A stretch of 64,000 nucleotides of DNA from Xanthostigma xanthostigma (taxonomy: Eukaryota; Arthropoda; Insecta; Raphidioptera; Raphidiidae). The notes beneath the pieces are model-generated. The model was not told where the DNA came from and did not search any database. It saw only the letters and a program-made list of their open reading frames with translations. A program made the translations under genes and the position numbers. The stretch lies in contig OY754466.1 in NCBI GenBank assembly GCA_963575645.1, forward strand, positions 9,278,001 to 9,342,000. Direction: 5' to 3'. Positions 22,729 through 33,958 of this stretch are shown piece by piece (position 1 is the stretch's first letter; each line of letters begins with the position of its first letter).

Positions 22729-23349
22729 GAAGAGTTAATCAAAGATTTGAATAAAAAATAAAAATCGGCAAAGTAGGCATAAATTCACGTAGAATAACTA
22801 GTTTTGTTACCCAAATCTAACGTACAAAAAATATCGCAATATATTTTGTAGCATTGGTTTCGATACAGATAGTGTTATAAGTACCCACCGATAAATACGT
22901 ATTCGAATTACGCAATGCATCATGGGAATTGTGTCAAGTTGTCGCGTTATCATTAAGTGTATCAAGAAAACTAAACATAGTCAATAGTGGCACCACCAAA
23001 AAAAAAATACATACATTCTAATTTTTTAACAATAAACCATAATTCATTAGTTTATATATTAACCACGGCACGGCGCCACCATTGTCTATGCTTAGTGTTT
23101 TTGATATACTAATGATGGCGACAATTTGATAAAATTCCCATTATGTACTGCATGACCGGAATACGTATTTGCACATTATGTTCGTTTCGATAGAAACAGG
23201 CTTTTTAAAATACTTTCTGGATATGCAAGCATACGAATCCAATATTTTAAATAAAAAAAAAAAGTTGAATAATGTATAGTATCTGTAAATAGTGGAAGAA
23301 AAATAAACCCAACACTTGAATTATTTAAAATTATTAGTTAATTATCTAG

Positions 23350-24482
23350 TTATGGATGGACGTATGATTGAAGAACGTTTTTATCAATATCTACCGGTAT
23401 ATAGCATTGTTTGTTTGGATTCGAAATGTGCATATCTAAGTAAGCTTTCCTCGAAAATGTTTTTCGACACGTTCTGCATTGATACCGACCGACGTGTCTG
23501 TTCCTGTGACGTAACAAAGAACTATAACACTGAAACAAAAAAATAGAATTAATTACTGTGTTCATTCCCTTTCAAATGATACCCGACATGAGATATTCTT
23601 TTTTTGGGTGCTAAGCTTTGGCTCCCTTAAATTTAGGGGAAAATATTATTTTATGTTCTAACTATTGGAATATGTTACATTTCATATCTTGATATCTTTA
23701 TTAGTATACAGAAAATCAACTTTGACAAGCGTACAGACGGACGAAGAGATTCGTTTCTTATTTTTTCTTTTTGAGGTAAATAATAAAGAAGTGAGAGCAC
23801 TAGACTCGCATTCGGGAGGTATCAGGTTCGAATCCCGGCAGGGGCAGATGTGGCTGGGAGTTTTTCCCACTGCCTCTCGCCGAGAAACGGTAATTCCTGT
23901 ACCGGCTCTCTTGTTGAGGTTTTCCATGGTTTCCCTCAACATTTCCAGATAAATATCGAGATGGCTCCTTATTCAAGGCCATGGCCGATTACCTGTCAAA
24001 CTCCTATGCTCAAAATTTGCCTACCTTATCCTAATTTCCTAAAAATTCCTTCATTCGCCCATTGCTATTAAATAAGTTGAAGTTTAAAAATTCTAGAAAA
24101 TAACGGGAAGTGTGGTAGAAAAAAAAATAGTAATGGTGCGAATGGCGTCTGTTATGACATAAACTCGAGAAACGGACGTTAAACGCATTTTATATTTTGT
24201 GTTTTTAATTACCTTAAATGATTTCTGACAGAGAGTACAAGCAAACTGCTTTCGTTCACCAAAATAATTCAATTCTGAAGCAGAAGTATTCTCCACATAA
24301 AAATTATCTGCAAAACAAAAAGAAAAAATTAAAAAAAAAATTCAATTACATCGCAGAACCGATTGATTACTTACTTGTTAAACGGTGATACGAGACTCCA
24401 CTAAAAGTCGACAGTGCATCTGAACTCGAAGGCAGGTTGACGTAATATGGCGAATTCAAATCATTGGCGTTAACTGTATTAT
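23350..24482 (-). CDS. Alternative 3' zinc-finger exons of a BTB/zinc-finger-type locus (three-exon isoform)
   Basis: In transcript order the exons are 24482-24375, 24307-24213 and 23529-23350 (stop TAA). The first accepts phase 1, as do the other six zinc-finger exons in this window; the later junctions are phases 1 and 0. The first two exons encode a polar linker (NTVNANDLNSPYYVNLPSSS..., NFYVENTSASELNYFGERK). Finger 1, CTLCQKSFKCYSSLLRHRNRH, is split by the last intron just after SFK and has standard C-x2-C-x12-H-x3-H spacing. Finger 2 is CRTCRKTFSRKAYLDMHI followed by a Cys 8 residues after the His, a C2HC variant. The protein ends in VHP. These exons should be spliced to a distant shared N-terminal part, probably a BTB domain, to give one DNA-binding isoform. 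The locus (lola, fruitless, tramtrack or broad type) cannot be named from the fingers alone. Confidence 0.8.
23788..24069 (+). mobile_element. tRNA-derived SINE
   Basis: A tRNA-like head with B box GGTTCGAATCC near 23825 and an anticodon-arm-like segment before it is followed by a body with CCCACTGCCTCTCGCC, GAGGTTTTCCATGGTTTCCC and GGCCATGGCCGATT. That arrangement is familiar from arthropod SINEs. Overlapping open frames on both strands come from this body. It lies in the intron between the last two exons of the zinc-finger isoform. Confidence 0.6.
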
Positions 24483-26145
24483 CTGTCAACAATGAGACTT
24501 TATAAAGAATAGTATTTAATCAATAATCACTTTTGTTTTGCAGCTAAACAAAACAATTCATAATTTTAGTTAGATGTTTTAGTATTTTTTTTGTTATTAA
24601 GTTTGCACCACTGATAGTACTGAGCAGTCACGTGCGCAAATTAGACAGTAGAAAGCGTGTTAGTTTTTTTTTTTTTTAAAGCTATAGAGTCGATTTTTTG
24701 TCTTTGAAACTGGAAATCAATCTATTCATTTTTGAATCGAATTGGGAAAGCGTTAAATGTCCCAACCGGTGATATTTTTTTTATAGATTTCAAAAATATC
24801 AGTAGGTGACGTTTGTTGTAGAATATTTCCATTTGATTCAAACTGTTTTAACGAAGTTGCTACAAGGATCACAGAGTTTGGTACCAATAAGCAGGTACAA
24901 GAAATTTTAACAAAAACGCTATTCGCGGGATAACTATAAGTTCGGTTAATTTGATTCTCAATTTCGTATTTGATAATTATTTAAAATCAACAATAGAATT
25001 TTCACCTCATTTTAGAAATCATTATCAGAATTTCGACTAAGGAAAAATTGTCGGTGAAACTCCTCGATTAATAAATGTTATCGTTGACCAAATAAAACTA
25101 CATTTCACATAAATATAATTTATTTAAACAATAAATTGATTTTATTTACAATATATTCAACATATTTTCTCACAAAATATATTATTTATATACAATAGTT
25201 TTCGAAATAATAAAATCATGCCAAAAATTTTTAAGTATTCTCAAAAAACATGTAAATCACAAATTGGCAAAAAAAAAAATAAACTTGACATGACACATTT
25301 TGGCGAAAAGGGTTCTTATAATAGCTAGTATTTGGTTTGAAATTCATTTACATTCAACACAAATATGTTTTTTTTTCAATTGACATTCGTATTTGTTATT
25401 TTGCAATAAACACATAAAGACTGCCAGACAACCGTTTCTAGATTTTTACTGTAACCGATGGTGCATGTTAAGAATGCTCCGTACTTCAGCAATCCTCAAT
25501 ACACAATAGGTATATTTTCATTATTTTTTTCCATCGTTTTCTTTGATATACCTATTAAAACTCGCCACAGACTCACCTACTTATCTAAATTATCGTCCAA
25601 AACCGCAAGCTGGCTACTTATTACGCGGCATTTGCCATAATTCAATAATCCGTACGGTCTAACGGTGTCAAAAAAAGAGTGCGTGTACTTATGTACGCGC
25701 GTCTGAAGTTATACTTCTTTGGCGAATTTCTAGCGCATGCAGATAATTTATTGAAATATAATAATAAAAGGACCGGATTGTTTGGACGCTGCGCGCATTC
25801 GAGCATGGTCTCTACCATACTCTATCCTTCTCACTCAGTGAACCAAAAAACAACTACCACGATGTATAGCGAAGACATGTCCACTAGTGTAAGTCAACGG
25901 TCGCTACCTCTATTTAGTTAGTTGGTAGCCTTTTTCTACAACCAACTTCATTCTGTTAATTTTGATGTTGCAGCTATGTGCTACAAAAAAAAAATCACTT
26001 ATATCATTTTTTTTCATAACGCGCCAAAAGAAGTATAACTTCAAAAATAACTAGTCAATTCACTTTAATAGACATGTATACACGGAACAGTATGAAAATA
26101 AGGTTCGGCACTCGACGTGTTAACAGGAATTTAAAAAGACGGAAG
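24483..26145. other. Intronic/3' UTR sequence between zinc-finger exons
   Basis: No gene recognised. AT-rich sequence occupies 24483-25680 and a MITE candidate 25704-26042. The 3' UTR of the exon ending at 26146 should run leftward through this area. Confidence 0.5.
25704..26042. mobile_element. MITE with about 20-bp inverted ends next to a zinc-finger exon
   Basis: TGAAGTTATACTTCTTTGGCG at 25704 is matched near 26042 by the reverse complement of TGAAGTTATACTTCTTTTGGCG, differing by one inserted T. It ends about 100 bases downstream (in transcript sense) of the stop codon at 26146. It carries an AATAAA on the minus strand (plus-strand TTTATT at 25747-25752) that could end that transcript. 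Confidence 0.65.
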
Positions 26146-26393
26146 TCAGCAGCTTGTCTGTTTGGTCAGTTGGGGCGCATGTTTGGTGCGCAAGTGAGTT
26201 CTGAGCGTGTCGATTCGACTATACGTTGCGGGGCAATAGGGACAGAATGATCGTTGAGCCGTGTGCGATTGGTAGTGGTGCCACCTGTTGGTGACCTGTT
26301 TGCCGCAGGACTTGCACCTCCACAGCACTCCGCTGCTGTCGCAAGCCGCCGAATCGAACATGTTATGGTACGTCAACGACGACCGGAGGTGCT
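26146..26393 (-). CDS. Alternative zinc-finger terminal exon (NRWHH type)
   Basis: Acceptor TTTGTTTGCAG precedes 26393 and the exon enters in phase 1. After 27 residues come two fingers: CKSCGKQVTNRWHHYQSH (C-x2-C-x9-H-x3-H, shorter than the standard x12) and CPYCPATYSRIDTLRTHLRTKH (C-x2-C-x12-H-x4-H). A short tail ends KQTSC before TGA. It should be joined to the common upstream exon of the locus to make one isoform. Its closest relatives by motif are the exons at 58541 and 33678. Confidence 0.85.
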
Positions 26394-28229
26394 CTGCAAA
26401 CAAATGGGAAACACTATTGCTTCAGCTGTTAAACAAAACAAACACGTGGCCACAACTAGCTAAAAACAAAAGTCCCTACGTCAAGTTCAAAAGAAGCGTC
26501 CGTATTAAGCCATTTAAGTAATATAATATATTAATAAAATACGAAGTTAACAGAAATACTGGCTTAAGGTAGTGTATTTTATTTAGTACCTACATGAAAG
26601 AGTAGGGATCAAGTCGCTCAACCGAACTGTAGTTAGCTCGATGTATCCAAAATAAGCTTCTTTTTTTGTTTTTTTAAAGTGATATTAATACTATCGAGAG
26701 ATTTAAGATTTTCATAGGTTAAATATAAACATCAAATAATGATAACACGAATAAATAGAAAGTCAAAGATCTATAGACAGGAATTTTTTTAAATATAATA
26801 TGCATAAATGGCTTAATAATAAAAATCTTTATAACCTTTACAAACTTCGGAAATCACACATATAAAATAAAAAATAAAACAGTTTCGCTTACTTTTAGGA
26901 TAACGTTCCGTGTTTTCGATACGTATTTCACAAAATTGTTTTTTCAATGTTACAAATTATTAACACTGATTTAAAAAATACATGAAGCAGAATTTGATTT
27001 TTCAAATTTTATATAATGTTACGTCGATCTAAAAACAAAATCGAAGCTAAAAGCAGAGTACAATTACATAAAATGATAAATTCAAACGATACGAACATAA
27101 AATATTTTTAAAACGTTACCAACAAAATAAAAAAAAAAAAACACAATATAGGTATTCTATTTTCTAACGCACCGTTATACAACAATTGAAGAGTAGTTTT
27201 ACAGTTGGACACAGATGGCGCACAATATTCATCCGTTAGATAAAACGAAACAATTTTAGTAAAACAAAAGTGCATTACACATTCGTAATTAACTTTATTT
27301 ATAATAAGTTATGTACAAATTATTATTCATTTAGCACATTATTATTTATATATTATCGTATTTTTCCCAGATTAAAAAATATTTTAAAATCGGGCAGTTC
27401 AAAGTTTTGTATGTAAAGTCAATTTCTCAATAAGTATTTAAGAATTTATCAAAACTTTTAAGTGATAAATTAATCAAAAATCAGACGCCGATACAAAAAT
27501 ATTTTGTAGATTCGTGTCTTTAAAAGTAACTCATGACAACGAAAATTACATTTGAACTTTCTTCAACGTTCAAAATATGTTTTTTAAACATTAAAAATTA
27601 ACGTTTATAAAATTATATAAATATACTTAACCTAAAAAAAAATATACAATGACTAATGTATATGACTTAGTTTTGTAGGTACTCTGACTTCACTAGAAAA
27701 AAATCGAGTCATATGGCACTATTCACAGCAGCTCCTCAAAAACGGATTTTTGGATTTTTCTGACTGCAATAACTTATAGCTAAAAAGCTGTCTAAAAGGT
27801 TACAAATATGTACTCCCTATGAAAAATTAAAATTCAACTGTTTTCATACGATTTTATGATCACAAAAATGTACCCAATTTGTAATAATTTCTTTAGATTT
27901 ACAAAAAGATTTAGCAATTTTGGACAATTTCCAATTAAATCATAGTAACTCTGGCCTCTTAAATAATTTATTATATTTTAATGCAAGGTAACGTCTCAAA
28001 ACCACCGTAACTCTTTTAGGGGGAGAGGTACAGCTCTTCTGTACACGGGGGCTGGAGTGAGGGGTTTATATTAACATTCTTTCATACTTTTTAGTATTTT
28101 TAAAAATTCATTTTCACTTTTGTAAATATATGTACAACTAAATACAAAATAAATAAATAAAAAGTAATCGAAATTTTTTCAACAGTCTCGAGATTTAAGA
28201 AAGGGGGGTGGTCAAAGACTTGTCTAAAC

Positions 28230-28812
28230 TAGTGTTTCCCAACCTTTTTTGTGCCATGCCCCACTTAGCCTTTCTAAAATTCTTATGCACACCCCCCATG
28301 TAACACACATAATTTTTAATAAAAAAAAATTGAATTGTTCACTTAAGAAACTTAAATGATAGGTTTTAGGAAGAAATCACTAGGAAATTGTTAACGAAAC
28401 ACAGTAAGTAAATTTTCAAAACATATAAATGACAAACAGAAATTCAAATTACAAATAATTTTAATAAAGATTTTTCTACATTAATTTATTATTTTTGATT
28501 CAGTGAGATCTGCGTTGTTAAGTGAGATTTTAAAACGTCTGGGGTTCCCCCGCCGGGAAGTTTACTTGACGACGCCAAACGCCCAGTTGATATTTTGGTC
28601 TCGTCAAGCGAAATTATACCTAATAATTATTTACCGCAATTATTTAAGAATTTGCTTTTTTCATTAAAATTGGCACCGAATTCTATAAGGACTGCATTTA
28701 AATGGCCCGGAGCGAAAGGGTTAAACTCGTGTCGAATCCATTTTCGAATTGCCCCCTTTAACAATCAAATTTCCCCCCTGTGGGGCGTGGGCCCCACGTT
28801 GGGAAACACCGA
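28230..28812. mobile_element. hAT-type non-autonomous element, about 583 bp
   Basis: The left end, TAGTGTTTCCCAACC, and the reverse complement of the right end, GTGTTTCCCAACGTGGGG, match the Buster/Zaphod-like hAT style. TCTAAAC flanks both sides (28223-28229 and 28813-28819) as a 7- to 8-bp target duplication. A GTGCCATGCCCCAC motif near the left end and GGCGTGGGCCCCAC near the right extend the terminal symmetry. It encodes nothing intact. Confidence 0.75.
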
Positions 28813-29052
28813 TCTAAACGGAGTTACGTGGATGGGAGGGTGATCTAGAAATTGTAGAAAAAAAGCGTTGTGTGGTTTAGGGACGCTCCATAACGAGACA
28901 ACAATATTCTTAAAAATAATCTTGTAATGAATGATGGCAACTGGCATTTGATTTCTGAGAGAGGTTATTTGTTTGTAAAATATGTAAGCTAAACTGAGAT
29001 ATTAAAGATGCCGTCAAAGTACATACAGCCCTCAAAAGGTTTCTTTTAAAAA

Positions 29053-29224
29053 TAATAAGAAAAATCGCAGGATTGTGGACAAAAAGTTATTTATTTAGTG
29101 TAAATTTAAAACAATAATTAATTATTGTTTTAAATTTTCACATTGTACTTGAAAAAGTCTAAATCTAAACGTCGTACACTAAATAAATAACTGTTTGTCC
29201 ACAATCCTGCGATTTTTCTTATTA
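29053..29224. repeat. Palindromic MITE directly downstream of a zinc-finger exon
   Basis: The arms share AATAAGAAAAATCGCAGG and TTGTGGACAAA and pair across a short centre. It begins 54 bases after the stop codon at 29278 in transcript sense. AATAAA on the minus strand (plus-strand TTTATT at 29090-29095) lies in the far arm, so the element may provide the poly(A) signal. Confidence 0.75.
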
Positions 29225-29277
29225 ATTATCTCGATGGACACGGTATCTAATATATTATGTTTCTTTTAAAGTCGGCA

Positions 29278-29498
29278 TTATAGCATTTCTTCGGGATGTT
29301 TGGCCCTGATGTGCAGAAGGAGTGTGTCGCTGCGCGTGTAAACGGCACGGCACAGGCGGCACGTGTATCTGCCAGGGAAGTGCACGTAATAGTGGTTACG
29401 TATGTTGGTCACCATCTTGCCGCACATCAGGCATCGGCGTCTCTCGTCTACACCCCCCACGCGCTCAAACAACTGCGAAATGCGCCAACCCTTTAGTT
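29278..29498 (-). CDS. Alternative zinc-finger terminal exon (IRNHYYVH type)
   Basis: Acceptor GTTTGTTTCAG precedes 29498, phase 1. The exon encodes ELKGWRISQLFERVGGVDER (first residue split) and two fingers: CLMCGKMVTNIRNHYYVH (C-x2-C-x9-H-x3-H) and CRLCRAVYTRSDTLLLHIRAKH (C-x2-C-x12-H-x4-H). It ends PEEML. It closely resembles the exon at 48286 (IRNHY-VHFPGRY and YTRSD in both), suggesting a fairly recent exon duplication. As elsewhere in the array, no core domain precedes it in the window. Confidence 0.85.
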
Positions 29499-29794
29499 CT
29501 GAAACAAACACACCATTCCCAATCAGTGCCGAGTTCGCTTCGGATCGATCGACATCGGTCGTATCGCCGCAAGAACCGCACCGACTCGAAAACATTCTAT
29601 TGCGTGGCTCTGACCACCGTATTCGGTACTTATTTTATATTGGTATTTTAAAATAGTCGGAAATTTTAAACCGAATATGGAGGAACAGTTCAATTCACAC
29701 TAAAAATGTATTCAAGTCGTTAAAAAATTGCAATTTTCTCGTTCAAAGAGGGCTACCATTTTTTTATTCATCCAATGACACTAGCGGCAAGTAA

Positions 29795-30220
29795 AGGCCG
29801 CTGCACACGAGGCTAGAAACGCTGCTAGGAGTTCTGCTAGCCGGTAGGCTGGGTACGAACCTGGAAATGACGTCACTGCGGGCTGCCTTGCTAGCTCAGA
29901 AGATAGGTTTTAAAATTAGAACAGGGGCTATTTTCCCTGCTAGATTTGTTGCTAGGTACGAGCAAGAACCAATCAGGAAGCAGTATCTTCACGTGGGCAC
30001 TTGAACAAACGCCCACATGGCGTCATTCTGCCAGACAACAGACACGTTTTGCTCTGTGTTTATATTCGAACTGTCACTGCGCGCGCACCAGATCTATCCA
30101 CAAAACACGCTTGAAAAATAGTCTCGTGTAAAGCGAGCACTTAACAGCAATCAAGAAAACCGGCGCCAGAAAACTAGTAGGCAAATCTAGCAGTGTTTCT
30201 AGCCTCGTGTGCAGCGGCCT
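29795..30220. mobile_element. Harbinger-type MITE, about 426 bp
   Basis: The termini AGGCCGCTGCACACGAGGCT and its reverse complement pair over at least 26 bases. TAA at 29792-29794 and 30221-30223 forms the 3-bp duplication characteristic of PIF/Harbinger elements. No coding capacity. Confidence 0.8.
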
Positions 30221-32067
30221 TAAGATATGTGTCAAGCATTTATATTTTCTTTCTACAGATGGCGCTAGTGGTAACTAAGATACGTGTCAAACGTTTAGAG
30301 ATCAACGGTTTCTGGTCAGTCATACTTCATTTCTGAATATTAAGGAATAAATAATTAAATTCTTTTTTAATTACTGCACTACAAAAGTGCGATTTAAACG
30401 TTGATAAACAGTACTAAAATTTAAATGACAGATAACTCACCCGCTACTAGCGCTAGCAAGTGAACGAAAAAAGCCTGGTAGCCTCTATTGCCGTTTGTTT
30501 AACAATTGATCATTACATGTATTCTTCATTGCCAAACTGCAATTTTTATGATATAATTATACAGCTGTTTAGAAAAAAATAGTTATCGAATTTATGCGGT
30601 TCTTTTAATTTTCAGAAAATAAGAAAAACAACTGTTTTCATTTTACTTTGATACTTGCTATTACGAACTGTACTAACATTTATAATTGAAACAAAACAAA
30701 CACTCCAACAATTATTAACTTTCTAAAAACTAATGTCACAGACAAATCAATATGAACTTTTTGATGAATCCCTCATCACATTCAGATCTTACTGTTTACA
30801 CTTTGGTTACTGCAGTTTAAAACAATTGTTTGTAAATATCAGAACTAAAAAGTTGTTGCATTATATTTCGACAAAAGAAACAAAAATATTGTTCATTTTT
30901 TTAACACCACCAACACAGCCTGGGATATTTGGTTCTAGTGCTAATTCATATTTTCAATTTATTATTTTTAAATAAGTTGAAAATTCAATTGATACTGTTC
31001 TCTGATTAGGACCTGCTAAAAGGGGGGCTTGTAATATAACGGGCTTCGTTACACGCTGGGCTATTCTCAAGTTCAAAAAATATAGTTTCTAATATAATAT
31101 GTTTGTAAATTGTATTTCATACTTCTTAACTAATGGCACCGGTGTCATTAGTACAGTCTAACACGTAACATAATAAAGAATAAATCAGAAAGTAGCGAAA
31201 TAACCGCATGAAAATTATATTTGAACAGTAATAGGTTAGTCAAACAAAAGTCTAAAACATGATGCATATCCATAATCAAATGGATCACCGAGAAAAAAAT
31301 AATTTACGATTTTAATATAAAAATCGTATTTTAATAGATTGTTGTTCCGTTGCAGAAAGTGTTGCCAGAAAATCTGATGTGACAATGACCTTGGATTGTG
31401 TACACACACGTTTCTCTATATAAAAAGTATAGTAGAGTTTTAAATCGATCCTGCTCAAAAAATAATTGATCGATTGAAACGATATTGTTCTTAAACTGTG
31501 TATGCATGTCTTTAGCATCGTTTTTTGTACAGTTTCTACTTCGAAACAACGTTTTTCTACGCATTTTGATAAAAATTTTGCTTGAAAAGTCATCCTTTTC
31601 TACGTAGAACAATCATTTGTTTTTGTATGAGCACAATCTAATGTTCTAGATGACAGGGAGTTTGAATACGACATTAGACTGCACCTGACGTATGGAAACA
31701 ATCTGTCATTGTCAAATCAAATTCTCTGACAATTGTTTCTGCTATCCAGCACGTGAGTCTAGAATCTAGGGCGCAATGAAGTAAATTTTCAACGAGGTAT
31801 GGCGTTTCGTTACACGAGTTAAAATCGCAAACCACTGTATTTTTGTGTCCAAACCCTTAGATACAAAAATAATATTAAAATTATTGAATTTTACTTTTTT
31901 TTAAATACTGTAAATTGAAAAAAAAATTACTTTAGTGCTCGACTCATTGATCATTTTATGACAGATATATCTATTTTATAGATAAAACATATTTAAAGTG
32001 CTATGTCGCTACGTTTGTAGGGCAAAATTAGTTCAACAATTTAACACCTGTGTCTAGTTTGACTATA

Positions 32068-32345
32068 CAGCGTGTCCCATTTTAATGTCCCACCCCGGAT
32101 AACTTTTGTCAGTGACCTTGAATGAAAAATTGTTTGGTACAAAAGTTGTACAACTTGGAGGGGGACATTCGATGGCACTAATACTTTTGACCTTGGGTAT
32201 AAGGTTCAAGGTCATTCAAGGTCAACTTTGTTTTTTTTAATGGAACGTCCTATTTTTGACATCGGCAATCGATTGCGCGTGAAAAAATATGAGACTTTTG
32301 TCTGAAACTTTTTTCGAGAACGGGACATTAAAATGGGACACGCTG
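32068..32345. mobile_element. Tc1/mariner-type MITE with perfect 24-bp inverted repeats
   Basis: CAGCGTGTCCCATTTTAATG begins perfect terminal inverted repeats. TA on each side (32066-32067 and 32346-32347) is the expected target duplication. The 278-bp interior has no transposase. Confidence 0.9.
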
Positions 32346-32694
32346 TATAACTGAGGTATAAAAAAATAGTGTGACGAATTTGGTCGACGATTTTAAATAT
32401 TCCGATTTTTGGAACACAGTTTTCATAAATGTAATATTTTGAATTTTGTTTGATCAACCTTCTCACAAATTAGTAAATCATACTAACGCACGCGCCTGCC
32501 CACGTTATGTTAAAAATGTCTTCCTTTTTTGATAGCTCTACAATCCTGAATAACGCATTTTTTGAGGAAGTTATCCCTACAATCAACTTCAACAGTAGAC
32601 TTGAAACGCGAAAGTTCGATTTATCAACTGAGATTTGACATATAGGCGGAGTTTAGGCCAAATTAAATGTCCAATACGCCATTTTGTCGTATAA

Positions 32695-33207
32695 AGGTGG
32701 CACTTCACATGGCTATTTGTGTTCGCTATTGGGTGTTTGTTGTATTTGGCAAAATATATGACGTTCAAGACAAACATACAAATAGACGCAAATACGACCA
32801 TCCACACATGGCAGTCAAATAACAAACACACAAACATTTGGCAGCAGAACGCAAGGTTCAAAATTCCAAGAATTTTAGCACTGTTTCATTGTCCCAATTC
32901 ATTTTCAATAGTAATTGTTCCAGTTCTCGCTCACAGCACAGACACAAAAATACTGCACGTCTGTACAGGTTCACGGCGCGTGCGCTTCTGAATATGGCCA
33001 TTGTGTGGACGGTTTATTTGCGTATTTGACTCCTTTGATGTGCCTTAAAAACCCGACAAGCGCACGGTAACGCGTATTTGGTATTGGCCTTATTTGTCAA
33101 ATAGGCAAATAAGGCCAACACTTTGTCAAATAGACTATCCACACTTGGTAATTGTTTGCCAAATATGCCAAATACACAAATACAAATAGCTATGTGAAGT
33201 GCCGGCA
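32695..33207 (-). mobile_element. Harbinger-type MITE family, copy 1
   Basis: A reversed member of a 3-copy family. One end reads AGGTGGCACTTCACATGGCT; the other, on the minus strand, reads TGCCGGCACTTCACATAGCT. TAA flanks both sides (32692-32694 and 33208-33210). The interior is rich in TTTGGCAAATA-like motifs that generate long but meaningless open frames. Copies 2 and 3 are at 49002-49505 and 51897-52409. Confidence 0.9.
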
Positions 33208-33677
33208 TAAGATATAGTGATACTATGTGGTAATGTTTTAAGTTTGTCGCTAGATGTCGTATTCGAATTCCAATAGCGACATTAGCAATTATTAGTCGTG
33301 TTTCAATAGCGCTGCTATAAACAAAGACACAAGACGCAGTTTCAAATACCGATCACAAAATTAGTTTCAGCGAAAGGCGATATAAAAATCCACTTCTTTC
33401 TTAAAAAAAATCCTCGTATGATCCAAAATGTTCAGAAATGCATCGAAATATTCTTTCATAATAAAAGATTACAGTTTACACTGGGTGTTCGCCGAAATTT
33501 TAAATGTTAATTACATAATATACTCCTTATTTTCATTTTGTTCTTTCAACTGTTTTTCAGTCCACTTGACTTATTGATTTAATAAGAATCCAATCGACTG
33601 GTTCAAATCTCCGCGGTTTTGATTGGCGTTTTTCATCGAATCAGACGATTGCACTTTGCAAAGTTCCGTTCCAAATT

Positions 33678-33958
33678 CTATCTCGAAGCAAACGGACACC
33701 TCTGTATGTGTTTCTTGAGATGATCTTTCCTCGTAATAACTTGATTGCACCCGAAGCACTGATACTGTTCCGGATTGTGGAACTGATGATGGTGCCACTT
33801 GTTGCTGACAATCTTAGAACAAAGTAAACACCGATACAACGGCTTGTTGCTGCCTTCCTGTTGTATTCGTTCGAATATATCATCCGACGAAACCATCGCA
33901 GACGATATTGTTTCGTATTCGTGATTTCTCGCCGAACGGTGTATAAACGCATGGAAAC
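33678..33958 (-). CDS. Alternative zinc-finger terminal exon (NKWHH type, C2HC second finger)
   Basis: Acceptor AATTATTTTTCAG precedes 33958, phase 1. The exon encodes a polar stretch of about 47 residues containing FHAFIHRSARNHEYETI, then CLLCSKIVSNKWHHHQFH (C-x2-C-x9-H-x3-H) and CFGCNQVITRKDHLKKHIQRC. In the second finger the last zinc ligand is Cys only 3 residues after His rather than a His at spacing 4. It ends PFASR before TGA. It is otherwise built like the other exons of the array. The altered ligand could still bind zinc as C2HC. Confidence 0.85.

Larger units (their letters stand above)
17488..23349. other. Repeat-filled intergenic region between the yellow-family gene and the zinc-finger array
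   Basis: No gene could be supported here. Contents are a 16-bp stem hairpin near 18999-19041, MITE candidates at 19145-19647 and 20367-20866, short hairpins at 19738-19813, and a palindrome interrupted by a hAT element at 22195-22728. The rest is AT-rich sequence with homopolymer runs. Confidence 0.6.
26394..29277. other. Intronic stretch between zinc-finger exons
   Basis: No gene recognised. AT-rich non-coding sequence runs to about 28220, followed by a hAT-type element at 28230-28812 and a palindrome at 29053-29224. Confidence 0.55.
29499..33677. other. Intronic stretch between zinc-finger exons, rich in MITEs
   Basis: No gene recognised. It contains Harbinger-type elements at 29795-30220 and 32695-33207 and a Tc1/mariner-type MITE at 32068-32345. 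The remaining sequence is AT-rich, with open frames lacking any recognisable domain. Confidence 0.55.
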
